Origin: Flavobacteriales bacterium | GTDB taxonomy: Bacteria; Bacteroidota; Bacteroidia; Flavobacteriales; Flavobacteriaceae | DNA: 52,378 nt | Direction: 5' to 3' | NCBI GenBank assembly: GCA_027065715.1 | Contig: JAMONO010000016.1 | Coordinates: 1 to 52,378 of the forward strand | Part shown: piece after piece, positions 44,531 through 52,378 of the stretch | Numbering within the stretch: position 1 is the stretch's first letter | Layout: each line of letters opens with the position of its first letter | Notes under the pieces: model-generated | Told to the model about the DNA's origin: nothing | Database searches by the model: none | The model's input: the letters and a program-made list of their open reading frames with translations, nothing else | Translations under genes and position numbers: made by a program

Positions 44531-47143
44531 TTAGAATTTAAGTTTTACGCTGAAATTCCAGGTTCTTCCAAAGCCTATACTAACTTGGTTTCTAACATCA
44601 ATTCCTTTCCATGTTTCAACAGTGTTATTGTCAATTTCTTGACCGCCATTAGAGAATTCAATATAAAATTTGTCAAAAACATTATTTACATTTAAATTAA
44701 ACAATAAAGATTTATTCTTTAAGGGAAGTTTATACGATAAACCTGCATCAACAACACTATATGAAGGTAATTTTAAACCACCTAAGGAATAAAGTCTGTC
44801 ATAATATTTTTGAATAGTATTAAATCTAAGGTTTTTAACAAACTCATAATCAAGCCCCAATGCTGCTGTAAACTGAGCTGCACCACCTATAACATCACCT
44901 TCTTTATAACTACCTCTTATTTCACCGGTATAAGTAGAAGTTATGTCATTACCATCATCGTCAAAAACTTTTGTTGTCGGTTCTTTACCGTATTTCCAAT
45001 CACCTAATGAGGTAAAACCGTATAGTTTTAATGTTTTAAGCGGTCTATAATTGAAATCTATTTCAACACCTTTATGTATTTCATTAATACCATTTTGTTG
45101 GAAATCGAAAGTTTTAATATTATTAGGATCAGTATCATCAACAAGGGTATAAGTATGGGTTCTGTCTAACCATTTTGTATAATATAAGTTTATACCCATG
45201 TTTATTTTTTCTTTTTTAATTGTGTGTCCCAATTCCACTCCTATTACGGTTTCGTTTTTGTTTGCCAATTCATCTACATCAACACTTTTCCTTAAATTTT
45301 TGAAAATATTATCATGAAATGGTTGTCTTGAATAATATCCGGCGTTAAAATATGTGTTTGAATGAGAAGTAAATTTATAGGAAAAACCACCTTTAACATT
45401 GAAACCCATATTATCAATTTTATCTGATTTTTTAGCTTCGGGATAATTGAAGTAGTTTGTTACTTGATGACTTTGATTGGAAATAGCTCCTTGGAAGAAA
45501 GTAGCAAAATTATCATTGGCATATTCCACTTGACCAAATATACCATAATAGTTAATAAATTCTTCATAGTCATATTTATAACGTTGTTTGTGGTCATTAT
45601 TAAAGTTGGTTACCGCTTTCCAAGGATTCCAACCACCGAAATTATTATTAATTGAATAATTACCGCTATAAGTACTGGAAGTATCATAATGGTCAGCTCC
45701 CATAAAATCAACAACTCCTCTAAAGTGGATGCCGTTGTACATTCTTACATCACCTCCAATATTCAAAGTAATATTATCGGTTATCTGGTTTTCGTAATTA
45801 GTTACAACTCCGTACCAATTATGACCATTATAAGAACCTTTCATAAATCCTTTGGCGTTACCGTCTGTTTGACTTTCATTCAAAGCAACTAAAGAGTCAA
45901 AGTCCATTCCGCCATCTTTATCAGGATTAATTAAGCCCCATGCTGCTTTTTCCATATATGCATATCCTCCTCGTCCAATTGAGCCATAAAGAACGGTTGA
46001 AAGTTTAGAGGTTTCATTGATATTAAAGTCCCAGCTTAAATTGATAATAGGTTTGTGATAAAAGTTTCTTAAACCGGGGTAAAGTTCACCATCTTTATAC
46101 CCATAATAAGGATTAAATTTTCCTCCTTCTTCACTATGTAAATATTTTTCTAAGGCAACATTCCAAGCATCACCATGCCATTGAGGAGCGCCTGTGATAA
46201 GGAAGTTAAAAATGTGTTTGTCATTGGGTTTATAACCTAAAGAAAGGAAATAAGTTTGTCCTTGTCCGGGTGTTCCGTTTCTATATCCGTCTCCTTGCCA
46301 ATGTCCGAACATTGCAGCAACTGCCAATCCGTTACTCATAATTCCTGTCGAATAATATGCGGTAGCTTTCATGTAATTATTATTAGCCAACATGGCGCTA
46401 ACAAAACCACCTTGTTTTTTATCTACTGTTTTTGTTACGATATTAACTGTTCCACCAACGGAAGAGATTGCTAATTTAGAAGACCCTAATCCTCTTTGAA
46501 CTTGAACGGCATTTGCAATATCCAAAACACCTGACCAGTTAGACCAATACATTTTACCGTCTTCCATTCCATTAATAGGTTGTCCATTTAACAAGAAAGC
46601 TGTATTAGTTTGGTCAAAACCTCTCAAATACATTTTACCTCCACCATATCCACCTCCTTTAATAGATTGAACAGAAGGTGTGCTAGTTAATAATTCGGGC
46701 AAATCAAAGTTTCCGATTTTTTCTTGGATTTCTTGTGCTTTAATCGTAGAAACTGCAATAGGGGTCTTTCTGTCTTTGGCAAGGTCTATTACTCCTGTTC
46801 CGACAATCACCACTTCGTCCAATGAGGCGGCATTGGGTTTAAGGCTAATTTTACCCAAGTCAATTGTCTTACCGTTTTCTACGTTTACATTAATTGTTGT
46901 GGCATCGTAACCGACAAATGTAATTTTAATTTTTTGGTTACCGGCAGGCACTTGCAAGGCAAAATTTCCGTCAAAATCGGTAGCAACTCCTTTGGTGGTG
47001 CCTACTACAACTACGTCGGCGCCCGGTAAAGGTTCATTTGTGTTTGCTTCCACTACGGTTCCTTTTACGGTTCCTTGTGCAAAAGCGTTACTCGCCATCA
47101 GTCCGAAAATGGCTAATAAGAATAAATTTTTGAGTGTTCTCAT
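44531..47143 (-). CDS. TonB-dependent outer-membrane receptor with N-terminal CarboxypepD_reg-like domain
   Basis: The 870-residue protein has a signal peptide (1-23) and a carboxypeptidase-regulatory-like domain at ~24-105 (GTVKGTVVEANTNEPLPGAD). A linker LDEVVIVGTGVID and a plug domain (~115-235; KMYLRGFDQTNTAFLLNGQP, SVGGTVNIVTK) follow. The rest is a large barrel ending in the terminal strand WNFSVKLKF. No SusD partner is adjacent, so this is not a SusCD pair. Candidates are siderophores, cobalamin or peptides. A two-part promoter lies upstream. Confidence 0.93.
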   Translation of the reverse strand: MRTLKNLFLLAIFGLMASNAFAQGTVKGTVVEANTNEPLPGADVVVVGTTKGVATDFDGNFALQVPAGNQKIKITFVGYDATTINVNVENGKTIDLGKISLKPNAASLDEVVIVGTGVIDLAKDRKTPIAVSTIKAQEIQEKIGNFDLPELLTSTPSVQSIKGGGYGGGKMYLRGFDQTNTAFLLNGQPINGMEDGKMYWSNWSGVLDIANAVQVQRGLGSSKLAISSVGGTVNIVTKTVDKKQGGFVSAMLANNNYMKATAYYSTGIMSNGLAVAAMFGHWQGDGYRNGTPGQGQTYFLSLGYKPNDKHIFNFLITGAPQWHGDAWNVALEKYLHSEEGGKFNPYYGYKDGELYPGLRNFYHKPIINLSWDFNINETSKLSTVLYGSIGRGGYAYMEKAAWGLINPDKDGGMDFDSLVALNESQTDGNAKGFMKGSYNGHNWYGVVTNYENQITDNITLNIGGDVRMYNGIHFRGVVDFMGADHYDTSSTYSGNYSINNNFGGWNPWKAVTNFNNDHKQRYKYDYEEFINYYGIFGQVEYANDNFATFFQGAISNQSHQVTNYFNYPEAKKSDKIDNMGFNVKGGFSYKFTSHSNTYFNAGYYSRQPFHDNIFKNLRKSVDVDELANKNETVIGVELGHTIKKEKINMGINLYYTKWLDRTHTYTLVDDTDPNNIKTFDFQQNGINEIHKGVEIDFNYRPLKTLKLYGFTSLGDWKYGKEPTTKVFDDDGNDITSTYTGEIRGSYKEGDVIGGAAQFTAALGLDYEFVKNLRFNTIQKYYDRLYSLGGLKLPSYSVVDAGLSYKLPLKNKSLLFNLNVNNVFDKFYIEFSNGGQEIDNNTVETWKGIDVRNQVSIGFGRTWNFSVKLKF

Positions 47144-47172
47144 GTTTAAGTAAATTTTTGAGTTTGATGAGA

Positions 47173-47205
47173 CAAAAGTAACTTTTTTTTTTTACAAGTC
47201 AAAAT
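47173..47205 (-). promoter_or_regulatory. Promoter of the TonB-dependent receptor
   Basis: On the minus strand the -33 element TTTTG (47205-47201) and the -7 element TACTTTTG (47180-47173) are 20 bases apart. The predicted start near 47166 leaves a 23-base leader. Confidence 0.6.
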
Positions 47206-47300
47206 ATGTTAGTCAGTTTTTTTAAGTTTTAATCTTTTAATAATCAATCAATTACAAAAAAATAGATTTGTCATATACAAGATAGCTTCCGAACATAAAA

Positions 47301-47326
47301 AAAGAGACTGTTTTTTTAGTCTCTTT
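47301..47326 (-). terminator. Terminator after the outer-membrane barrel gene
   Basis: A perfect 9-bp stem (AAAGAGACT 47301-47309 / AGTCTCTTT 47318-47326) with an 8-base loop, and a T-run on the minus strand. Confidence 0.8.
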
Positions 47327-47356
47327 GTATATCATGAATTTATCGAATAACAAAAA

Positions 47357-48115
47357 TCAATATATAAAAATTACAATACCGATTGAAGGAGAGAATAACC
47401 AATCGTTGTATTTATTTTCTGCAAATTCAGGATCCGGAACCAATCCATCTACTTTATCACTTAAAAAATACATCCATTTGTTGTTAAAACTCAACTGTAA
47501 TTCTTGAGTTATTTGATAACGAATGCCAACTTCCAAATTAATAGAAGGTGTAATACCTGGTTCCGAATATATTCTATTTTTAAAAGCCAAAGGCAAGATA
47601 CTTGGATTTTTTTCATAATTACCCAGTGAAGATTCTATATCAACTCCATAAAACATGGCGCCTATTCCTACCCCGAAATACGGATCAAACTTGGAAAAAA
47701 AACTGGTCGAAAAAAAATTCACATTACGTAAGTCCGTCAAATGATATTCAGCACCAAAATTTAAATCCAAAAAATAAATTTGACCCGAAATGGCCTTAAT
47801 TTTAAGAATGCCGGGGGTTAATTTTTCATCATTATATGCATCGGAAAAACTCAACACCGAATATCCAGTATTAAACCCTATCGGAAATTTTAAATATTTT
47901 CCTACACCATCCGGATTAATCAGATTTAAATATATTTTGCCACCAATCATACCTCCCGAGTTGCCCATAGTAGTGGAAAAATCATTGCGTTGTCCAAAAT
48001 CTCCTTGCATATTCAAATAACCGATACTTGCTTCCCACTCGTCTATCAAAGCATATTGCGCATCGGTATTTGCATAACCTATAAATAATAATAAAATGAA
48101 AGCTAGCTTTTTCAT
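47357..48115 (-). CDS. Outer-membrane beta-barrel protein (possible THC0290_0291 family)
   Basis: The 252-residue protein starts at 48115 (MKKLAFILLLFIGYANTDAQ, signal peptide). It is strand-rich, with GDFGQRNDFSTTMGNSGGMI and IGGKIYLNL near the N-terminus and FDPYFGVGIGAMFYGVD in the middle. The GDFG-R-DF...GN-G pattern resembles a flavobacterial family called THC0290_0291; I am not certain of the match. It ends in the aromatic strand SIGIVIFIY. An exact -7 element lies upstream, and it diverges from ftsX. Confidence 0.75.
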   Translation of the reverse strand: MKKLAFILLLFIGYANTDAQYALIDEWEASIGYLNMQGDFGQRNDFSTTMGNSGGMIGGKIYLNLINPDGVGKYLKFPIGFNTGYSVLSFSDAYNDEKLTPGILKIKAISGQIYFLDLNFGAEYHLTDLRNVNFFSTSFFSKFDPYFGVGIGAMFYGVDIESSLGNYEKNPSILPLAFKNRIYSEPGITPSINLEVGIRYQITQELQLSFNNKWMYFLSDKVDGLVPDPEFAENKYNDWLFSPSIGIVIFIY

Positions 48116-48136
48116 AACAAAACACATTTATTTTTC

Positions 48137-48144
48137 AAAGTTAA
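48137..48144 (-). promoter_or_regulatory. -7 promoter element for the outer-membrane barrel gene
   Basis: The minus strand reads TAACTTTG, an exact TAnnTTTG match, 22 bases upstream of the ATG at 48115. Confidence 0.5.
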
Positions 48145-48190
48145 GAAAAATTTATAAAACTCAATTGCAAAATATATTTTTTTCTTTTTA

Positions 48191-48220
48191 TTTGAAACAT
48201 CTCATTTTTTTTTACTTTTA
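48191..48220 (+). promoter_or_regulatory. Promoter of ftsX-DUF3098-uppP
   Basis: The -33 TTTG (48191-48194) and a near-consensus -7 TACTTTTA (48213-48220, 7 of 8) are 18 bases apart. It lies inside the longest open frame of ftsX and implies initiation downstream, at the TTG at 48234. Confidence 0.5.
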
Positions 48221-48233
48221 CAAAAAAAATATT

Positions 48234-49118
48234 TTGAGCGATTATTTTGAAAAATATCAACAACGAAAAATTATAAATGCCAATATATCGGTAGTGATTA
48301 GTATTGCCATTGTTTTGTTTTTACTTGGTATTTTGGGTTTTTTTCTGTTGAACTCCAAACGAATCACCAATCATTTTAAAGAAAAAATTACCATTAGCGT
48401 TTTTTTTAAAGAAAAAGCCAAATTGACCGAAATAAAAAATTTTGAAAAAAAAGTAAAGCTCAGTAACGAAGTAAAGTCCACCCGTTTTATACCCAAAAAA
48501 GAAGCCGCCGAACAACTAAAAAAAGAAATAGGAGAAGATTTTATTAAATTTTTGGGTTATAATCCGTTGCAAGATAATCTGGAAATCAACCTTAAAGGTG
48601 ATTATGTCAATGAAACAAAAATGGACAGCTTAAAAAACAAATGGTTAAAGTATCCGATTGTTGCCGATGTCAATTATGAATACTACAAACCGCTTATCAA
48701 AATATTAAATCAAAATATCAAGAAAGTGAGTTTTTGGATTATTGTAGTGAGTTCAATTTTTGTTTTCTTGGTTTTCTTGTTGATAAACAGCGCTATTCGT
48801 TTGTCGTTATACAACAAAAGGTTTGCAATCAAAACCATGCAATTGGTGGGAGCTACCAAAGCTTTTATTCGCAAACCGTTTTTAAAAAGGGCTTTTTGGT
48901 TGGGATTTGCCGGTGCTACCATTGCTTCGGCTGCTCTTTTTACTTTGTTATATTATGCCGACCGCTATTTTCCCGATTTTCAAATTATGCAAGATTATAA
49001 ACTCTTGAGTATCTTATTTGGTGGCATTTTTGTTACGGGTATTTTAATCACCTTGTTCAGTACTTATTTGGCAACAGCTCGTTTGTTAAATTTAAAATCA
49101 GACCAATTGCACTTTTAA
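48234..49118 (+). CDS. ftsX: Cell division protein FtsX (TTG start)
   Basis: FtsX is the membrane half of the FtsEX complex, which activates peptidoglycan hydrolases at the septum. Starting at TTG 48234 gives 295 residues beginning (M)SDYFEKYQQRKIINANI, which is family-like. The first membrane helix is at ~20-42. The extracytoplasmic domain includes FKEKITISVFFKEKAKLTE, and three C-terminal helices make up the permease domain (KTMQLVGATKAFIRKPF). No ATG lies near that point; the first ATG of the frame (48096) would add 46 hydrophobic residues and sits upstream of a promoter. ftsE is not in the window. Confidence 0.9.
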   Translation: MSDYFEKYQQRKIINANISVVISIAIVLFLLGILGFFLLNSKRITNHFKEKITISVFFKEKAKLTEIKNFEKKVKLSNEVKSTRFIPKKEAAEQLKKEIGEDFIKFLGYNPLQDNLEINLKGDYVNETKMDSLKNKWLKYPIVADVNYEYYKPLIKILNQNIKKVSFWIIVVSSIFVFLVFLLINSAIRLSLYNKRFAIKTMQLVGATKAFIRKPFLKRAFWLGFAGATIASAALFTLLYYADRYFPDFQIMQDYKLLSILFGGIFVTGILITLFSTYLATARLLNLKSDQLHF

Positions 49119-49135
49119 AAAAAATTATAATCGTT

Positions 49136-49387
49136 ATGAGTAAAAAAAATAAAACAAAGCAAACAGTCGAAAAAAAACTTTTGTTTGGTAAACGCAATTA
49201 TAAATTTATGCTTATCGGTATTATTTTGATAACAGCAGGGTTTATATTAATGTCAGGTGGCGGTAGTGATAATCCCAAAGTGTGGAATGAAGCTATTTTT
49301 GATTTCAGAAGAATACGTTTGGCTCCCATGTTAATACTTTTGGGAATGGCGGTAGAAATATATGCAATTATGACCAAACCCGAATAA
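49136..49387 (+). CDS. DUF3098 membrane protein
   Basis: The 83-residue protein has a basic N-terminus, a first membrane helix ([20 protein letters not shown]), the conserved segment [14 protein letters not shown] and a second helix ([15 protein letters not shown]). It belongs to DUF3098, found next to ftsX and uppP in Bacteroidota. Function is unknown. uppP starts 2 bases after its stop. Confidence 0.88.
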   Translation: MSKKNKTKQTVEKKLLFGKRNYKFMLIGIILITAGFILMSGGGSDNPKVWNEAIFDFRRIRLAPMLILLGMAVEIYAIMTKPE

Positions 49388-49389
49388 CG

Positions 49390-50172
49390 ATGACCGAATT
49401 GCAAGCAGTGATATTGGCACTGGTGGAAGGTATAACCGAATTTTTGCCGGTCTCTTCAACCGGACATATGATTTTGACCTCTTCGTTTATGGGTATTGCT
49501 CATGACGATTTTACCAAACTGTTTACCATAGTTATTCAGTTGGGTGCTATTTTATCCGTTGTAATACTTTATTGGAAACGTTTTTTGCAATCGTGGGATT
49601 TTTATAATAAATTGTTTGTGGCATTTTTGCCGGCTGTGGTTTTGGGTTTATTGCTCAACGACTTAATTGACCGTTTACTCGAAAGTCCTTTAACGGTAGC
49701 CGTTTCATTGATAACCGGCGGGTTTGTATTGTTGAAAGTTGATAATTGGTTCGGACATAATACAGAACAAAACATATCTTATGTGCAGGCTTTAAAAATA
49801 GGTTTTTTTCAAACACTTGCCATGATACCGGGGGTTTCGCGAAGCGGTGCTACCATCGTGGGTGGTATGATTGAAAAACTCGACCGAAAAACCGCAACCG
49901 AATTTTCTTTTTTCTTAGCCGTGCCAACCATGTTTGGTGCTACGGTCAAAAAACTTTGGGACTACTATCAAAAAGGGTTTGAACTTAATCAGCACCAAAT
50001 AGATTTGTTATTGATAGGAAACGCAGTTGCTTTTATCGTTGCCATGATAGCCATTAAAAGTTTTATTAACTACGTTAGCAAAAAAGGGTTTAAAGTTTTT
50101 GGTTACTATCGTATTATTATCGGGGTGGTTATTTTGTTGTTACATTTTTTTATTCGTCCCCTCAGTATATAA
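49390..50172 (+). CDS. uppP: Undecaprenyl-diphosphatase (BacA/UppP)
   Basis: The enzyme removes a phosphate from undecaprenyl diphosphate to recycle the lipid carrier for cell-wall synthesis. The 260-residue polytopic protein has both active-site segments, [19 protein letters not shown] (residues 11-29) and [14 protein letters not shown]. It is the last gene of ftsX-DUF3098-uppP. In many Flavobacteriia truB follows on the same strand; here a repeat follows and truB is on the other strand. Confidence 0.96.
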   Translation: MTELQAVILALVEGITEFLPVSSTGHMILTSSFMGIAHDDFTKLFTIVIQLGAILSVVILYWKRFLQSWDFYNKLFVAFLPAVVLGLLLNDLIDRLLESPLTVAVSLITGGFVLLKVDNWFGHNTEQNISYVQALKIGFFQTLAMIPGVSRSGATIVGGMIEKLDRKTATEFSFFLAVPTMFGATVKKLWDYYQKGFELNQHQIDLLLIGNAVAFIVAMIAIKSFINYVSKKGFKVFGYYRIIIGVVILLLHFFIRPLSI

Positions 50173-50260
50173 TTTTTCTGTTCTATCTCTAATTACCGTA
50201 AATTAAAACTAATCATTGATTGTTACGAAACGATTTTTTGTTTCGCAAGCACTTCGGGAT

Positions 50261-50575
50261 TAGGCAGTTTTACCGCATTTTTGTCCGCCGATTAAGATGC
50301 TGTTGCTAAAAAAAGAAAGATTTCTCACTGCGTTCGAAATAACATCATTTATTGCGTAATTCTTTGATTAACAACACGTTGTTATTGCGAGGTGCGAGGT
50401 ACGAGCACCGTGGCAATCTTTGTTTTTGTTTAACGATTTAGATTCTTCACTTCGCTGTCGCTCCGTACAGAATGATACAACACCGTTCCGGATGACAAGC
50501 TTCAATAGGTCTGCCCGTTTCAATTGAAATCTTAAAACATTGGGACATCGTATTATTTTCGGAAGCATCGGGGAC
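50261..50575 (+). repeat. Dispersed modular intergenic repeat, copy C
   Basis: This is the third copy of the repeat at 18991-19310, same strand, within the 450-base gap between convergent uppP and the TonB-like gene. It carries the initial GGCAGTTTT..CCGCATTT and CCGATTAA segments shared with copy A. TTTCTCACTGCGTTCGAAAT is at 50321-50340, the GAGGTGCGAGGTACGAGCAC unit at 50389-50408 and GATTCTTCACTTCGCT at 50441-50456. No gene is present. Confidence 0.85.
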
Positions 50576-50622
50576 ATATCCGTTAAAATTATATTAGAAC
50601 CGTTTTTTTTACAAACAATAAT

Positions 50623-51300
50623 TCAATAGCGGTAGGTTATATATCCTTTTTGTATGGTTGGAGCTGTCGGATCGGCATTAAAATAACTTTCGTAAGCAGC
50701 TGTAACGGCACTTTCAATTAAACATTCGGCGGTAGTCGTCGATTTTTGTTTGTTGTATTTTGCCGAAACCACTTTACCGTTTTTATCTACCTTGATGTCT
50801 ATTACTATCAACCCCGTCATGTTTTGAGGACATGTATATAAGGGATTGGTGATAAATACATCGTATCTGTTTTTGATAAAATATCTGATATTGCTGTCAC
50901 CCGTAAAACGTTTTTCTTTTTTGTTTTTTTCTTTTTTAGATAATGTTTTTTCTTCGCCTATATTTACCGATTGGGTATTGGTTCTGTTTTTATAAAATTC
51001 TTGCAAAGCATTTTCGTGATGTTGTCTAAATTCTTCAAATGACTTTTCTTCTTGTAAAGCATTGGAGGCAATATTAGTGCTTTGTTTTTTGTGAATGTAT
51101 TTTGATATGTCGGGCAATTCGATTTTTTCTTCGGGTTTCAGGTCTTCAAAATCAAAATTATCATCGATAAATTCTACGGCATATACCTGTTCTTTGGGTT
51201 TTTCTTTAAAACCCAAATTAAACAATAAAGCTATGATTATCAATTCGATAAATAAACTGATAAGCAAAGCTTTTTCGGTATGAGACCATTTAATTTTCAT
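50623..51300 (-). CDS. TonB-like energy transducer
   Basis: The 225-residue protein has one N-terminal membrane helix (ALLISLFIELIIIALLFNL, residues ~11-29). A charged acidic/Lys-rich spacer follows, including DDNFDFEDLKPEEKIELPDI. The C-terminal TonB-like domain begins near residue 140 (RYFIKNRYDVFITNPLYTCP) and continues with GLIVIDIKVDKNGKVVSAKY, ending GYITYRY. The spacer has few prolines compared with classical TonB. It overlaps truB by 11 bases at its start. No exbBD genes are nearby. Confidence 0.82.
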   Translation of the reverse strand: MKIKWSHTEKALLISLFIELIIIALLFNLGFKEKPKEQVYAVEFIDDNFDFEDLKPEEKIELPDISKYIHKKQSTNIASNALQEEKSFEEFRQHHENALQEFYKNRTNTQSVNIGEEKTLSKKEKNKKEKRFTGDSNIRYFIKNRYDVFITNPLYTCPQNMTGLIVIDIKVDKNGKVVSAKYNKQKSTTTAECLIESAVTAAYESYFNADPTAPTIQKGYITYRY

Positions 51301-51985
51301 TGTTTAATCGGTTTATCCAGTTTTGATATGTAACGGCATTTTCAACCGAATAATTGCCTATTTTGGTTCGTCTGAGCCGGGACAAATATCCGCCCGATTG
51401 CATGGCTTTGCCAAAATCGTAGGCAAGAGAACGGATATATGTGCCTTTGCTGACTTTGACTCTAAAATTGACATCGGGCAAATTGATCGATAAGATTTCA
51501 AATTCTTTAATTTCAATTTTGCGAGGTTTTATTTCGACGGTTTCACCTTTGCGGGCATGTTCATAAAGTTTTTTGCCGTTTTTTTTAACGGCGGAAAACA
51601 GGGGAGGGGTTTGTAACTGTTTACCTATAAAATTTTGAGCGGTTTGATGTATAAAATTTTCGTTGAGATGATTTATCGGGTAATATTGATTTATTTCGGT
51701 TTCCATATCATAAGAAGGCGTAGTGGCGCCCAGTCGGATGGTTCCGATATATTCTTTATCGAGGTTTTGAAATTGTTGTATGTTTTTGGTCGCTTTACCG
51801 ACACATACAATTAAAAGTCCGGTTGCCAAAGGGTCTAATGTGCCGGCATGTCCCACTTTAAATTTTTTCAAATTGTAGTGTTTTAATATGGCATGTCGCA
51901 ATTTGTTTACCACATCAAACGAAGTCCAATGCAAAGGTTTGTCTATCATAATAACCACACCTTTTTTTAGTTTTTCCAAATCCAT
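51290..51985 (-). CDS. truB: tRNA pseudouridine(55) synthase
   Basis: TruB makes pseudouridine 55 in the T-loop of tRNAs. The 231-residue protein starts at 51985 (MDLEKLKKGVVIMIDKPLHW). It has the catalytic aspartate in HAGTLDPLATGLLIV, QTPPLFSAVKKNGKKLYE and FRVKVSKGTYIRSLAYDFG. The frame is open to 52063, but an exact -7 element at 52006-52013 lies in that part. The TonB-like gene overlaps its 3' end, so the two form an operon. Confidence 0.96.
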   Translation of the reverse strand: MDLEKLKKGVVIMIDKPLHWTSFDVVNKLRHAILKHYNLKKFKVGHAGTLDPLATGLLIVCVGKATKNIQQFQNLDKEYIGTIRLGATTPSYDMETEINQYYPINHLNENFIHQTAQNFIGKQLQTPPLFSAVKKNGKKLYEHARKGETVEIKPRKIEIKEFEILSINLPDVNFRVKVSKGTYIRSLAYDFGKAMQSGGYLSRLRRTKIGNYSVENAVTYQNWINRLNNEN

Positions 51986-52005
51986 AAACCGTTGTTTGTG
52001 AATTG

Positions 52006-52013
52006 CAAAGATA
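52006..52013 (-). promoter_or_regulatory. -7 promoter element for truB
   Basis: The minus strand reads TATCTTTG, an exact TAnnTTTG match, 20 bases upstream of the ATG at 51985. Confidence 0.5.
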
Positions 52014-52063
52014 CGTGAAAAATATGCTGAATTTGTAATTAATACCAAAATGATTATAGACAA

Positions 52064-52378
52064 TGATTATAAAATTATAGTTTGTTGATTTTTAATAAAA
52101 TAAACGGTGAAATATTTTAAAAAAATATCATTGATTATAGGTATGTTAGTAGAATAAATGTGATGCATACATGTTACCGAATACAGGATGTTTTTGGTTA
52201 CGTTTTTCTTGCTTGTCAGATTTTGAAAGCTTGATTTTCTTTTTTTGACGCAGATTTATACGGATTTGCCGGATTTACGCTGATTTTTTTGCTTCGCAAA
52301 ATATCTCGGGGGTGTTCCCCCCACCGCAAAACATCGAACGAATAGGACTAACAGAGATAAACTTTTTTTTTGCATTTA
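52064..52378. other. Non-coding right end with degenerate tandem repeats
   Basis: No gene is visible in these 315 bases. At 52248-52286 there are four degenerate ~10-base units of the form ACGCnGATTT. At 52308-52321 there is a small GC hairpin (GGGGG, TGTT, CCCCC). The sequence continues beyond the window. Confidence 0.5.

Noticed and set aside
48096-48233. N-terminal extension of ftsX from ATG 48096
   Set aside because: Not family-like, overlaps the start of the divergent barrel gene, and contains the likely promoter.
50368-50577. Minus-strand frame of 69 residues
   Set aside because: Lies in repeat copy C and translates the same repeat modules.

Overview
The window is a 52 kb piece of a low-GC chromosome from the Bacteroidota, most likely class Flavobacteriia. 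Four things point there. Promoters match the Bacteroidota -7 element TAnnTTTG, and purine-rich Shine-Dalgarno sites are largely absent. Several genes are typical of the group: a CarboxypepD_reg/TonB receptor, an SbsA-type Ig lipoprotein, DUF3098, an S16 protein with a long tail, and an AtpB with a signal peptide. A class II HMG-CoA reductase suggests the mevalonate pathway. The neighbourhoods ftsX-DUF3098-uppP and coaX-OMP-TPR-lptC are familiar from Flavobacteriia. No rRNA, tRNA, CRISPR array, phage or intact insertion sequence was found. This is mainly housekeeping chromosome.

Layout. 1-9 kb: an S4-domain rRNA pseudouridine synthase cut by the left edge, a thioredoxin-like/glutaredoxin fusion, an orphan GroES, a tailless SSB, an LTA-synthase-like sulfatase, coaD, typA, an LD-carboxypeptidase, lipB and a SPOR-domain membrane protein. 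9-18 kb: a complete F-type ATP synthase operon read on the minus strand in the order atpB-E-F-H-A-G-D-C. It has a well-formed promoter, long structured spacers and a perfect 17-bp hairpin after atpE. Upstream lie a DASS transporter and a membrane-anchored PNPOx-like protein. 18-27 kb: a stand-alone TonB-C-like protein, HMG-CoA reductase, and the run coaX, outer-membrane protein, TPR protein, lptC, unknown lipoprotein, ChaN-like protein and rnhA. 26-34 kb: OsmC, a NupG-type nucleoside transporter, yebC, rpsP-rimM-trmN6, pepP, nadD and a DUF151 nuclease-like protein.

34-42 kb: a two-gene GMC dehydrogenase module (Tat-exported small subunit plus flavoprotein), an EF-hand lipoprotein ending in three EGKCG motifs, a 5'-nucleotidase lipoprotein, and an OmpA-family protein built on a strict 23-residue repeat. 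42-52 kb: two small unknown proteins, an Ig-like lipoprotein, a TonB-dependent receptor, an outer-membrane barrel, ftsX-DUF3098-uppP, a TonB-like transducer and truB.

The most interesting observations are these. (1) The EF-hand lipoprotein carries the EGKCG pentapeptide that MNIO (DUF692) enzymes modify in copper-binding RiPPs. No such enzyme is in the window, so it may be an orphan or trans-modified precursor of a new architecture. (2) The OmpA protein has a 23-residue periodicity across about 440 residues. (3) A dispersed ~300-bp modular repeat is present three times, each time between the 3' ends of convergent genes, and once where truB is flipped relative to uppP. (4) A strong hairpin sits exactly after the c-subunit gene of the ATP synthase operon.
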